From positions 1-64,000 of the forward strand of contig JALQPE010001692.1 in NCBI GenBank assembly GCA_030407315.1: a stretch of DNA of 64,000 bases, in the 5' to 3' direction. The translations under genes and the position numbers were made by a program. This document shows positions 1-11,548 of the stretch, in pieces (position 1 is the first letter of the stretch; each line of letters begins with the position of its first letter). The notes beneath the pieces were generated by a model. That model saw nothing but the letters and a program-made list of their open reading frames with translations. It did not search any database and was not told where the DNA came from. Source of the stretch: Asparagopsis taxiformis (taxonomy: Eukaryota; Rhodophyta; Florideophyceae; Bonnemaisoniales; Bonnemaisoniaceae).

Positions 1-98
1 CCGAAACACATTTCCGCACCGAAGGTTACAAGAGCCAACATCATTCCCGACAAAACTGGAAGTAACCGGCACAGCTGTACCTCCGCGACCCAGTCGAC

Positions 99-2602
99 AT
101 GCTCCGCAGGCAGCAGTTAGCACTGGCTAACGACCAAAATACTCTCTTCCACCTCCCCACAGACCGCCCAGACGGCCACCGCAATTTTTCTCATCCCCTA
201 CACACAGAATTCGCGAAAACGCTGCACCAGGTTACTAGACAGCGCGTGCAGCTCTCGGAAGATCCACAGGTCGTATGGGCAGAGGAAACTGATCCCACAC
301 CTTCCTCCTTTGCCGGCCTCCTCCAAGTGTACTCCGACAAGAGCAGCACAAGCCTCAAGAGCTCCGCAATCGTCGCATACCCCATACACGTCACACTGCT
401 CAACTTCTCCGCCCCCCTCCGTCGCCACTGCATCCGTACCGGCCTCACCATCGTCGGGTATCTTCCGTACATTGTTAACCCTTCGTCCAACGCCTTGTTC
501 GGTGATGAAATGCCGACAACCTCTAGTTCTGCTAGTCGCGCTCGCAAAATTGATATTCTTCATAAAGCACTCGAAAAAGTGTTTTCGTCCCTATCCACCG
601 CGTTCTCTTCCGGGTTCCCCTGCACAGACTCCACTGCAACTGCCCGCCAATGCTTTCCCATCCTAGCCAATTATTGCTGCGACTTTCCAGAGGCCAAAGA
701 GCTGTCATGCACTCGCAACAGCACTACCACCACACATCCCTGCCACCGCTGCTACATCCCCGCCACTCAACTTGAATCCACCGCGCCACACCAGCCCCGC
801 TCCCTCGATGATACACGCTCTGCACGCCAAGAGAGCGCTCAGGAGCATACAACTGCTCCGCTCGAAGCTCTCTCCCTCCTCGAACAACACTCTGTCCTCG
901 AATCGACCGCTCTTTTACCCACCAACAGTCCCCTAGACCCCTACAACATTTTCTCCTTCGAGCCTCTGCACAATCTCCACCTCGGCATCTCAAAGCTCAT
1001 CAAACAGTGCATTGTCCACCGCCTCAGCTCCCCAGACCTCACCACCACCACTGCCTCCCATTCCGGGACACCTCGCACCTTCAAGAAGGTGAAAAAAATC
1101 CATCCTCGCCGGCTCAAACAGCATTCTGTCCGCTATCGAACGCGACTACTACATCACCGGTCTTCATGTCGACTTCTCCAAGGGTGAGAAGGGCACCAAT
1201 TTGAACGGCCTCTTCACGGAGGACGGCATACGCGGCATGCTCGCAGCCAAAGACTATCACCATGTCGACATGGTGTTCCCTTTCATCGCAGCATTCATTG
1301 ACACATGCTGTGACGAAGTAGATACAGCCCCCTCACTTCCATCTGCACGCAATACTCTGACCTCGTCGCATGGGTCATGAAACGCGGTCGCATCAAGCAC
1401 TGGACTGCCGCCGAACTAGAAAGCCTCCAGAACTCCATTTCCTATTTCAACAATCAATGCTCTCCACCCTCGGCCCATTCCACACCACAGGTCTCAAAAC
1501 TTTCAAGTTCCATCTTCTAGACCATCTTCCCGGTGACTTGCAGAGATATGGCGCCCTGGAACACATTGATGCAGGCCCCTACGAACACTCGCATCTTCTG
1601 TTCAAACAGAGTTATAGGAAAACCTCTCGAAGGCGCTCCACAGCCATGGAAGAGACTATTCGCCACATGGAATTCTCCTTGGCCACTCCAACTGGTCACA
1701 CCCCATCGAACACATTGGGAAACGCACGCATGATATCGCCCACAGACGGTGCAGTACTCGTTCGCGACGGATTCACCGTTGCACTGCACGACTTTGCCTC
1801 CCTGCTGCCCGATGCAACCCTCCTCGTTGCAGATATCGACGGACAGCCCGATCCTGCCACTCTTTTGCCTCTGCACAACTCCTCGTTCCCGTCTGGCACC
1901 ATAACGCTATTCCAGCAACTCGGTGACACAGCTGCACAAGCGTTCCTCACCCTCGCTAGACTGCGCGCCACGGCAGAAGGCCCTCCAATACATGACATGG
2001 ACATTTCCGTCACCGTGGTAAAGTCCGCCTACGTCATGGGAGGGTACGTCCCAGATGCCGACGACTTTGACCCGCACAGTGGCATGCTTCGCCCCACAAA
2101 CGTGTCGAGGCACAAGCAGCAGCGCGTCTTTGCAACTTCATCATTCGGCCCCGCAAAGAGATCGCAGTACTCCTTTGTCGTCATCTCCGGAACTGCCGAT
2201 GACTACAGAACCATATGGGTAGGGCGCGTCCTGGCACTGGTACGCCTGCAGTCTCCAAACCTGTTTCAACCTGTAGAACTCGCTTTCGTTCAGTATATGA
2301 CCTGCTTTGCCCCAAAAACCGCTGTGGAAAAATCACTTGGGTGCATTTGTTTAAAGTGGTCCACATGGGACCCGGACAACGGATCCGTTGACAGCAATGA
2401 CACTGCATCCCACAGTGCAGGTGGTCCTTGGTTTGACCTCATTCCTGCATCTACTATATCTGGCACCGTGCACATCGTACGAAGTAACTTTCCAGTCAAG
2501 CCATTTACGAAACAAATGCACTGGTCGGACCACCGTTTCTATCTCAACCGCTTCTACACCAACACTGATTACCAGTTCACAGATGATAATGAAGAAGAAT
2601 AA
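99..2602 (+). pseudogene. Plavaka/CMC-like DDE transposase, frameshifted
   Basis: The protein would cut and paste a DNA transposon in the nucleus. The reading is spread over at least three frames: 99 to about 1090, then another frame to about 1378, then the frame of 1370-2602, so the copy is broken unless short introns are present. Features typical of Plavaka-type transposases are visible. They are a block about limits on neighbours ending GYLP near 440-470, a Cys-x2-Cys pair (CHRC) near 742, the block FEPLHNLHLGISK near 957-1000, and LKTFKFHLLDHLPGDL followed by an H-rich segment YEHSHLLFKQ near 1495-1610. The C-terminal part ends WFDLIPAS...HRFYLNRFY. The 5' end may lie outside the window. 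Family placement is by recognised motif style only; a KDZ relative is the main alternative. Confidence 0.6.
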
Positions 2603-2679
2603 ATCTAAATCGCAGCACTCTATTGATAATGTACTACATGATAAACCTTCTAGTCAACGTCACATTTACTGCACTAATT

Positions 2680-4963
2680 TCAACCATCCTCCATTACGCC
2701 AAAACCGTTATCAGCAGTGGCTGCATGGCGCCGCTCCATGCCCCCATACTGTGGGGCATTGATTTCGACATTCAGGTTTGCACTCAGGTGTCCAGCATAT
2801 GGGTCAACGACGAAAAGTTCTGCGCCAATTAGTCCTTGCGCAATCACACAATCCATTACAGCACCGAGGTTTGACGTAATATGCGATTGAATCCAATCCT
2901 CGGACACTAGAACAAGTGATGAGCAGCGGTTTACATCATCAACGACATGAACAATTCCAGACCCCTCTCCGCTTTGCCACACTTCAACAGCCTCTCTCGT
3001 CACAGTACGGCTTGCAAACACATGCCGTGACTGTGCACTAGTCCGCTGTTCGCTCTCGACAACGTCCGTTTCTTCCCTTGCTTGCGAGCCTTGGAGACAA
3101 GACATGCAGTACACCACCATACCAACTAATTGCTGAAAAGCTACCCCCACATATTGACTGTACCGCCTTGTAAACTCCTTCTGCCGTGCACCTCCTTTCC
3201 CCTTCGGTTCATCCAAACACTCCACAGTAGTCACTAGCCAAGCATCCAGGCGCGCCAGCGTTAGTATGCTCGTCTCTATGTCCATTACTTGTTCTGGTCG
3301 TATCGAATAACCCCTGAAGATGTCCAGCACATTCACAGCTACTCGGTTGTTAAACCATGCATCACCATTCACTTCCATTTCGAAGCTGTCAGGAACCATG
3401 CCTTTGCTGTATCGCAGCTCTGAGAACGGTGCCGTTCGCCACCTCCCCATATCCAAATCACCGTTGCTTTCCCGTTTCAAAAGCTTCTCAGACGCTTCGC
3501 GCTTTTGATCCTCTCGCTCGTCCATCTCAGCTCGCGTCGTCAGCATCGTGCATCTAGACATTAATTTCGTGTACCCCAGCGAACCGAACAATCTGTCCCT
3601 CGCATTACGCTTCCGTGCACTCATCACGTCGGACAGTTTCTGCGTCACCTTCACTTTCAATTCCTTGCTCCCCGCCACAGCCTCTTGACAGCACACACGC
3701 TGCTCCTCATCGGAAAACACATCACACCACGGACTTTGACGCAGTACGTGTCGCACCAAGTCATTCAGCAGATCACTCTCGTCCCTGTACGAAGGTGTAT
3801 ACCACTGCAGATTCTTGATGATATAGCCCGGAGGGGTAGCAATATATCCTACACCGTTTTCGCTCCAAAGTGTCCCTTCTACCGGCTCTACCTCGATGGT
3901 ACGTCCAGTCCAACGTCTCTGCGTTTGTTCCGCTATAGGGTCCAGCTCCATAGTCTCGTTCTTGCACCACTTTGTCAGGTTTTCCTCAACCGCCCTAAGA
4001 ACTCCAAGGTATTTCACAGGAATGGCTTTCTGTATTTTCGACTTACCGCCACCGTGATCACTGATTCTACCTGTTCTCGCAATTGCAGTAAGGCTGGCAT
4101 TTTCCGCCTGCAGAGTCTTCACCTTAGCCTCCAACGCAACTATCTCCGTGGTGAGCGCCTTGTTTGCTATGTCCTGGCTAAACACTTTTTTTCCAGCTCC
4201 GCGATCTTCTTCTTCTGCGCATTGATGCGACTCGCCATTAAATCGATGGATTCCGGCGGATGCAACCTCTCTGCCCTCACCGTCCCCCCATCTCGCACGC
4301 TATCGGGATTATGATGTCCTCCATCGGCAATAGCCTGACGTCGCGGGGGCGTTACGCGCATATTTGGCACCAATGACAGTCTGTTGTGACGAGGCCCGCA
4401 CTCCGGCTGCTCTCTCCCCTCAGTACCACCTGACCGCCGATGATAGTTGGCATCCTGTGAACGTTGCTCAGAAACAACATCCCTTGCCGCTATCCTCGGG
4501 TCCCTGACTGCATTACCTGCTGGGGCTGATGTACTCGGCATAGTTGGCGCAGTGGGGGTCACAGCCTCCAGTGTCTCGCGAACCCCCGGCTGGGACTCCG
4601 TCTGCAGCACCTCCGCATCTGCCAACCCGGGAGGAACTACCTTTGCCATAGCACTCTGCCGCAATTCCAACATGTTTTGAGCCACTATCATGTCATCATC
4701 ATGATGTTCACTGTCCCTGCGAGCACGCTTGCCTCGGTCAAGCCCATCTCTCTCCGCGCCGTTCCTCCTTCCTCACTTTCTCGCTGCGGATCCCCAGTTC
4801 TGCGCCGGTCCGTCTTGCGACTACCGGACCGCGGTTCAATGCTGCCGGTAGGCCCAGACCGCTTCTTCGCACGGGATTGTCGGGCACTCGATACAGCAGC
4901 TGCTGACCGGGTTTTCTGGAGGCCCGGAGGCTTTGGAGCTTTCTTCGCAATACGCGGCGGCAT
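2680..4963 (-). CDS. Coiled-coil protein in three overlapping frames, transposon-associated
   Basis: Function unknown. Three minus-strand frames follow one another: 4963-4688 (91 residues, starting MPPRIAKKAPK, very basic, likely nuclear), 4691-4167 (174 residues) and 4185-2680 (about 500 residues). The first two overlap as ATGA (4691-4688). The second and third meet at an A-AAA-AAG heptamer (4191-4185), and a heptad coiled coil runs across that joint: IAELEKK before it, IVALEAKVKTLQAEN after it. Both shifts are in the -1 direction. The large C-terminal part is a mixed helical region without a family I recognise. The gene converges on the transposase (77 bp between stops), so it is probably the second gene of the same transposon. 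I chose the ATG at 4963 because the upstream extension has no ATG. It could also be a decayed gene with two indels. Confidence 0.5.
4185..4191 (-). promoter_or_regulatory. Candidate -1 frameshift heptamer A AAA AAG
   Basis: On the minus strand the zero-frame codons GAA AAA AAG end at this seven-base site. Slipping back one base makes the next codon GTG and continues the coiled coil into the long downstream frame. A AAA AAG is a classical slippery heptamer. A one-base deletion in the A run is the plain alternative. Confidence 0.4.
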
Positions 4964-5195
4964 AATGAAGCTTTCCCCGAAGCGATGGAACGATTGAGTT
5001 GCACGAGATACAAAAAGATTGCTGTATAGTGTCGGTAACCACAACGGTCTGCGATGAACGTTCAGGTCAGGTCAAGTACCGGATAATACGCCAACAGCCC
5101 AGATTGTATACGGTAGGCAGTCATCAACAGTATTTAATGAGGTACAATTACAGCTGTAGAGCTAGGCCGCGAGCACCCCTATGTCCGGAAGACGT

Positions 5196-5406
5196 CCTGA
5201 TTTGAATTAAAATTTGGGCTATTCTCAAAAACATGCACATGTGAACATGTTTTTGAGATGGGGGTGTGCCGTACGGCACAATCGACCCGCTGAAATCGAT
5301 GTTTTTTGCAATATTTTTTTCTGCCCTGAATTGTAGAATTTCTGGGCCGGACAGCAATGCAACTGAGCTGGACATCCACCGGGCGTCCATTTCAACTTGG
5401 TCGTGT
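5196..5406 (-). repeat. Palindromic repeat copy R1 (reverse orientation)
   Basis: This is a roughly 210-bp member of a dispersed family. It holds a perfect 14-bp palindrome, GTGCCGTACGGCAC (5266-5279), and a 13-bp perfect hairpin stem around TCTCAAAAACATG (5223-5235 with 5246-5258). The outer end is CCTGATTTGAATTAAAATTT. Similarity to copy R5 continues outward to about 5135, towards the start of the gene at 4963. Confidence 0.9.
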
Positions 5407-5622
5407 ATTTTGCATCTGCACGCATAACAGCATCCAAGCAGTCAGGTTCACTGCTCGGACGAAGTGCACCTAGAGTGTGAACGATTGGTTTTTGACAGGC
5501 GAGTACTGCTCAATAGGTTTCACCCTGGACTAATGGTGGCTGGACATGCTGCATTATATGATATACTTCAACTCTGGAACGTAGCTTTATTTGTAGTCGA
5601 AATGAAAAAATCTTTCGTGACC

Positions 5623-8600
5623 CTAATTCCATGCTCTAAACGCTGTCCCATAATGAACGTAGAGCTCCTGCCTGGACGGATATCGCGGATTGCACGTACT
5701 ACAATGATCTTCGGATTTTCTAGGTCCTTCGCCTTGAGCTTCTTCCCCGTCGAACCGCTGCTGTAGTTCTCGACAAACTCGACGTTGGCCATCCGCCTGG
5801 TGTCTTCCGCCGGAGTGTCCTCACCTCGCAAATACCGCGGGTCGTTGATGAACTGCGCCGAACAGAACGGAGCCGGAACAATCCAAATTGGATGCTCGAT
5901 GTTTTCGTCGTCCTCCGCTGTTGCATACAGCTTGATGGCATACATCAAGAATGTTTCCTTCGTTATCGCCATGTGACCCTCTCCGTACGCGAACCTCATC
6001 GACTCCTTGCTCATATCAGAGTACACAACAGTTCCGTAGTATGCACATACTTCGTCGCCAACATTAAATGTCTGTTCAGCGAAGAGCCCTCTTCCTGCAT
6101 TTGGATGCTTAATCAGCGATGGTCGAACGCTCAATTTTTTCGCAACACAATCGTGTGCCCGCATCACGCGAGGGTTTTCAGTTTGCAGCCAGCGGCGCAG
6201 GGAAGGTGGCCAATAATGTACCGGTTTTTCCATGTGCTCGTGCGACGCAATCGACTCTGGGCACAGCTGCCAGAGGTACTGCCGAATATATTTCGGGAAC
6301 TTCTGGTACAGGGAAGGCCAGGTGGGGGTTCGATGATCCTGCGTTCCCTCTGTGTACGCATCGTGACAGAGGGGGACGCCAAGAACTTCTCAGCACTCTG
6401 TTTCGCTTCTGTCGTGACCCTCATGTCAGTGTTGTTTGAAAGAATTACACGTGACATGACTGCACACAGCTTTGGAAGCGATCGTGCCACACACAATTTG
6501 TCCATGTCACTGCCGACGAAAACACGGTGCTCAGGCAAGCTCATAGCTGCTTTTCCCGTTGCGAAAGTGCCAGAGAATGGATCGACAACAATATCACCAG
6601 GCTGTGAATGCTGGCTGATCAACTCCATCATGAGAGCGACGCTCTTCTGCTCTGCACGAACTCTGACCGTAGCACCGGTTGTGCTCCTTGTTCGCCACAC
6701 CATCTCATTCGAATCGATGGCGGGCATATTGATGGTGACGTTGCACCACGCCGGGTACGTGCCGTCCATGTATCCGTGGTTCCTATAGGCCACCATCTCG
6801 CTTCCAGTCTTGAACGGAACACCTCGCTTCCAGAAGTGGATAGCGACCTCTGCCATGTTCATGCGTTGGTACCTCTTCCGCCCCGGCATTTGATAGAGGT
6901 GCCCAGGTAGTCGGACAAACAACAGAGGTACCTCGTCAACGAAGAAAACTGAATTCCGAACGACGTCCTCCTCCTCCTCGTCCTCCTCATCCTCCTCATC
7001 CGCACTTTCTTCGCCACTGTGCTGCGATGCTTCGGAGTCCGAATTCATGGACGTAACCTCTTCTTCATCCGACCCGTCATCACTGGCAGCAGCATCGGTT
7101 GGGCCTTCTGACTGCGGTCCTTTGTACGTTTTCCAAGTAATGGAACCATTCGTAGAACTGCAAAACGGAGCAGAACACGATGCCGTGGCCACCGGGGCGC
7201 AACAGCTCGTCAAACACTTCGATGCTAGCCTGCATATCTTCTGCAGTTAGCCTGTCGTACGAAGAGTTGGAATCGTTCCTCTTACGACGAACATTGTAGG
7301 GCGGATCTGTCAGAATGAGCTGAACGTTGCCCGTGATGGGCACGTGTTCTCGGCTCTCGTCGGCACTGACCAAATCTTCGAAAGGGACGTCGTACACCCG
7401 GCAATACTGACTCATTTTCGAAAGAAAGTCCTTTGCGAGAGCCTGCCCTTCACTTTCCTGCTCTTCTGTCGCATGGGGTGACGGTGACGGGGGAGACGGC
7501 CCTTGGGCAGTAAGACTGGTCCTCCCAGGTCCAAGTTGAAGCCTGGTTGTGTGTCTTGTCGACGGAACCAAACCTCTCCCTCCTGTGTTGCGACGAGTGG
7601 GAGTGTCATCAACCGGCTTGGGGACCTTTTCTGCGTCCGCGGCTTGTGGTGCCGGGCGGAGGACAGCCATAACGTCTTCGTCGAGGGTGTCAAAGTACGC
7701 TGGCAGCTTGTCCGGATTTCCGCTTGACAAGTATATTTCCAGCGCCCCCAGCGGTCGGACTCCGGCCAGGTGTACAGGTCCGGGTTGACGATAAGAAACT
7801 GCAACCGGTCGAAGAACTTCCTCACAAGGTCCCTAAATACACTGTGCTGCGCACTGGTTCTTGTCTCTACTTTTCCACCATATCCATCAGGATGAGATAG
7901 GGGAGCTTTGTCGTGGTAGAGATCTAGCTTCTGCTCCATCGGTGCGAATAGACCTTCATCGAGCACGTCAAACCAATGCTCACTGCTGTCGAAAATGATG
8001 TACGGCGCCATCAACTCTTCGAAGCTGGAAAACTTTGCGGCGAAGGCCACATCGGTCCAAGCATGGTATAAAACTTGAACCACGTAACAAGCTCGATTAG
8101 TGCTTTTCCGATGGGCTGGGACGCGTGCGGCTTCGTTCCCCTCTTCGGCCGCGTCGCCTATTCGGCGACGCGGCAGGTTCTTGTTGTGATTTCGGATGAT
8201 AGACAACGCTTGGAAATACATCAATACCTCGAACGTTTCCGGTGGAGCAAGAACGAAGGCGCTTGGTTCCCCGCGCTGCGGCGCCTGTAGTGGCGAAGGA
8301 AGCATGTTACATCCAATAAGGAAGGTCTGCGGCACGATCCCAGAAAGGATGCAGTGCTCAACCCATTGCCCGATACGCTCATCCTGTCTTGAAAACTCGG
8401 CAATCGGTAATGCCAGACGAACAATCTGCTTGGCTCGCTCAACGTTCATCTCTGCCATGACGATTTCGGCAACATCCGCCTCGACTCCAGCATTCTTCGA
8501 ACGACCGCTGAAGGCCATGCTGAGTCGACCTTGCAGCGCCAGAAATTGTTCTTCTGTGCCCTGCGCAACCCAAGCGCCAAGGTCCGCGTATGTGAAACCT

Positions 8601-8824
8601 CCCGGCTTGTCCGTCAAGTCTGCGAAACTTGAGTGGGCGAACAAATCCAGCAAGAGGCGGAGGAAGTCTTTGCCAGCGAGAGTAGTTTCGCGGGCGGCGC
8701 GACCTACGTTTCGACGTGTACCCATGTCACTAGAATCCTCCCAAGGGCTAGCGGGTTCGCGCAGATTTGGCACGGTTGCGTCGTCAACGATCGGATTGCT
8801 GTTGCGCCTGCGCTTATTCGTCAT
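5623..8824 (-). pseudogene. DNA methyltransferase fused to a SET domain, four frameshifts
   Basis: Read on the minus strand from ATG 8824, the protein would be about 1080 residues. The order is an unknown N-terminal region (about 365 residues), a DNA methyltransferase, and a SET domain. The methyltransferase shows motif IV, LILTDPPYN (7296-7307), then motif I, VDPFSGTFATGK (6557-6592). That order fits the beta class of amino-methyltransferases, which make m6A or m4C. An acidic run lies between them (about 6960-7010). The SET part shows NAGRGLF, AQFINDP and, after a last shift, ELYVHYG, ending at TAG 5623-5625. Shifts lie near 7725, 7125, 6330 (a C run) and 5677. Domains on both sides of each shift are well preserved, so decay is recent, or some shifts are assembly errors or introns. 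DNA methyltransferase plus histone-methyltransferase-like domain in one chain is unusual. Confidence 0.72.
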
Positions 8825-9650
8825 AATGGAATGAGTGGAAATTCGGTACAGGATGGCGACCGCTCGGCGAGACAGTCAAATTTGACGACGTATCTCGTGA
8901 CGTTTGCACTCTTTCGTGAGGAACACTGGTTGATATCGAACGGAACAGAGTATACGGGTACACAGCACTGGAAAGGTCTTGAAACCCGTAACCGGTGTAG
9001 GTAATAAGTTGTGACGGATACGTGGTAGAGAAAAATTTTAAAAAGATTGTGATTCCCTGTCTTTGAGGGTTGTACTGCACGGCCGCCATGGCGGCTGTGA
9101 CTGCAGTCACATAGGTTGTCACAGGTGCATCACGCTTACCAGGTGAGCGACATCCGGACGGCCACTGGACATGGGGATGTCCAGCTCAGATGCATTGCTG
9201 GCCAGACCAGAAATTCTACAATTTCGGGCAGCAAAAATATTGCAAAAAAACATCGATTTGGGCGGTCGATTGTGCCGTACGGCACATCCCCATCTCAAAA
9301 CATGTTCACATGTGCATGTTTTTGAGAATAGCCCAAATTTTAATTCAAATCAGGATGCAGATATTCGTCTTCTAGCATTGTCAGAACACATTCGTATAAC
9401 CACATTTGGAGAACCTGAGCCCAGAGCTATCGGTTTTGGCGGGAGCTAAGCCATATCTCATATAATCAGTAACTACTTCCCGCCAGCTGAGTGGTGGAAC
9501 CCCTGCTATTTCTACCAACGAGACATACGGGGTGTCAACTCGGCAATCGTATATGATTTGGGTGCTAAATTTATTCAAGAGACGAATGGGCTTCGAAAAG
9601 GAGCCCAACAACGTCTTCTTGTGATCCATGGGTATAGGACTACTCTATTC
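8825..9650. other. Gene-free stretch with one repeat copy
   Basis: This is the upstream flank of the methyltransferase/SET gene and holds the R2 repeat. No credible coding region is seen; the short frames here lack domains or a plausible start. Confidence 0.6.
9160..9354 (+). repeat. Palindromic repeat copy R2
   Basis: Forward copy of the family, with the palindrome at 9272-9285. It ends CAAATCAGG at 9354. Together with R1 it brackets the methyltransferase/SET pseudogene in inverted orientation, with the AATTCAAATCAGG ends pointing outward on both sides. Confidence 0.88.
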
Positions 9651-9985
9651 TTCTCCAGGCTTCCACCATAGCCTCCTCCACCACCTCCGTTAATGGATCG
9701 AATATCCGAACCGCACCTCAACATGCTTTTCTTCTCATCCATGGGTACTGACATCTCCGAGATGTGAGTCACATGTTCTCCAGGCTTGCACCGTAGCCGC
9801 CTCCTCCGCCTCCGTTAATGGCAACAATATCCGAACCGGACCTGAACATGTTTTTCTTCTCATCCATGGGTATTGACATCTCACATGTTTCAACATGTGA
9901 GATGTCAGTACCGGACAAGTTCTCCAGGCTTCCTCCGTAGCCACCTCCTCACCTCCGTCTGTGGGAATCAACACAACATCACCAC
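9651..9985 (+). repeat. Three imperfect tandem repeats of about 125-144 bp
   Basis: Units begin at TTCTCCAGGC (9651, 9776, 9920). Each carries a GCCTCCTCC-type block followed by CATCCATGGGTA(T/C)TGACATCTC in the first two. The second unit contains a 32-bp near-perfect palindrome. Confidence 0.75.
9875..9906. repeat. Perfect 15-bp inverted repeat with 2-bp loop
   Basis: GACATCTCACATGTT is followed by TC and then its exact reverse complement. The structure could form a hairpin or serve as a dimeric binding site. Confidence 0.85.
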
Positions 9986-10497
9986 TGCGTCTTACCTCAC
10001 ATCCACATCTCTCCGGGATGAAAACGGACGGACGACATAGGGTTTGTAGACGTTTAGAATCTTGTTAGAAAAAAGTAAACGAAAGAGAACTTCTCTTTCA
10101 TTGAATGATATCTCGTCCCTGTCGCAATATGTTCCATTTTCAATTTCTCGGGTTGCACACCCATCATGGGTGATCAAGGCCTGGATCGAACCCTCCGAGG
10201 GTCTTCGATGGATAGGACAGATAGTGGAAGGCTTTTAAGCCTGTGACCAAGCGGCTATTGATTGGTTGGAGGAAGGAAATTACAGAGGAAATATAGCTGA
10301 GTACGGTGCTCGCGATAGCTGTTAGGTTAAAGTCAAATATGTTTTTCGATTATTTTTCGTACGGAAATGCCTTGGAAAAGACGATGCTTTATCGTTCTCT
10401 TGGAGGGAGTCCGTTGCATTGCACTCAATTCGAGAGCATCGTCATGAAGGAGAGGATTCTTTCTGCTTGTTAGAATCGGTTTAGAGGAGATAGCTAA
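9986..10497. other. Gene-free stretch
   Basis: No coding region, RNA gene or clear repeat was recognised. One short segment resembles a tRNA T-loop but does not fold as a tRNA. Confidence 0.5.
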
Positions 10498-10661
10498 TGC
10501 ATTACTGGCCAGCCCAGAACTTGTAGAATTTCGGGCAGCAAAAAATTGCAAAATTTTATCGATTTGGCGGTCGAAAGTGCCGTACGGCACACCCCCATCT
10601 CAAAAACATGTTCACATGTGCATGTTTTTGAGAATAGCCCAAATTTTAATTCAAATCAAGG
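10498..10661 (+). repeat. Palindromic repeat copy R3 (5' truncated)
   Basis: Palindrome at 10577-10590. It lacks the ACCTGAAATGGACG end. It shares small differences with R6 (GAAAGTGCC before the palindrome), so these two belong to one subfamily. Confidence 0.88.
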
Positions 10662-10919
10662 TGTCTAATTTGGCCAGAACGGCCCCAGGAACCGGCCGCC
10701 GCCCCGAGTGGGGTTGTCACTGGCTTCTGTAAGCACTAACTGTAAGCCAAAATCTCGTCTCACGACGGGTCGATTTCAGGCTCACACGCCAGGGACAGGT
10801 CTTGGTCCTTGTTCCATCATGGTCCCGCCTCACTCTCTCACGACCAACCTGAAATGGACGTCCGGTGGATGTCCAGCTCGATTGCACTGCTGGCCAGCCC
10901 AGAAATTCTAAAATTTCGG
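10498..10919 (+). repeat. Left copy of a roughly 420-bp direct repeat flanking the ParB/dioxygenase gene
   Basis: This block (R3, a unique-looking spacer and the start of R4) is nearly identical to 16144-16567 on the other side of the gene at 11897-15832. Both spacers share TTTGGCCAGAACGGCCCCAGG and GCACTAACTGTAAGCC. Confidence 0.85.
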
Positions 10920-11047
10920 GCACAAAAAATTGTAAAAAATCATCGATTTGGGCGGGTCGATTGTGCCGTACGGCACACCCCCATCTCAAAAACATGTTCA
11001 CATGTGCATGTTTTTGAGAATAGCCCAAATTTTAATTCAAATCAGGG
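10847..11047 (+). repeat. Palindromic repeat copy R4
   Basis: Full-length copy from ACCTGAAATGGACG to CAAATCAGGG. Palindrome at 10963-10976. R4 and R5 starts are 501 bp apart and their spacers are related, so they form a short tandem array. Confidence 0.9.
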
Positions 11048-11347
11048 TGTCTTAATTTGGCCACAACGGCCCCAGGAACCGGAGCCGCCGCCCGAGCGGG
11101 TCATCACTGGCTTCTGTAAGCACTAACTGTGAGGCTAAATGGCGCCGAAAGATGGGTCGATTCCAGGCTTCAAGCCTAAGTTATGCGAGGTAGGCATCTT
11201 CTTCCGTGTTTCATAATGGTCCCGCCTTACTCCCTCAACACAAACACTACTCACCCATCACGTTACTCATATTCCGTGCACTTTATATTAGTAGTGATCC
11301 CGCCTGTTTAGTTGCTGCAATGCGTGGATGTAGGCAGCACACGACCA

Positions 11348-11548
11348 ACCTGAAATGGACGTCCGGTGGATGTCCAGCTCAGATGCACTGCTGGCCAGCC
11401 CAGAAATTCTAAAATTTCGGGCACAAAAAATCTTGCAAAAATCAACGATTTGGGCGGGTCGATTGTGCCGTACGGCACACCCCCATCTCAAAAACATGTT
11501 CACATGTGCATGTTTTTGAGAATAGCCCAAATTTTAACTCAAATCAGG
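11348..11548 (+). repeat. Palindromic repeat copy R5
   Basis: Full-length copy with the palindrome at 11465-11478. Downstream sequence to about 11650 (GGGGTGCTCGC, ACAGCTGTAATT) resembles the sequence outside R1, which also precedes a gene. Confidence 0.9.

Noticed and set aside
9735..9974. Short protein with repeated Trp-Arg-Thr-Cys motifs
   Set aside because: Periodicity comes from the DNA tandem repeat; no start or domain support.
10140..10215. GGTTCGATCC on the minus strand as a tRNA T-loop
   Set aside because: The flanking five bases do not pair and no other arm is present.
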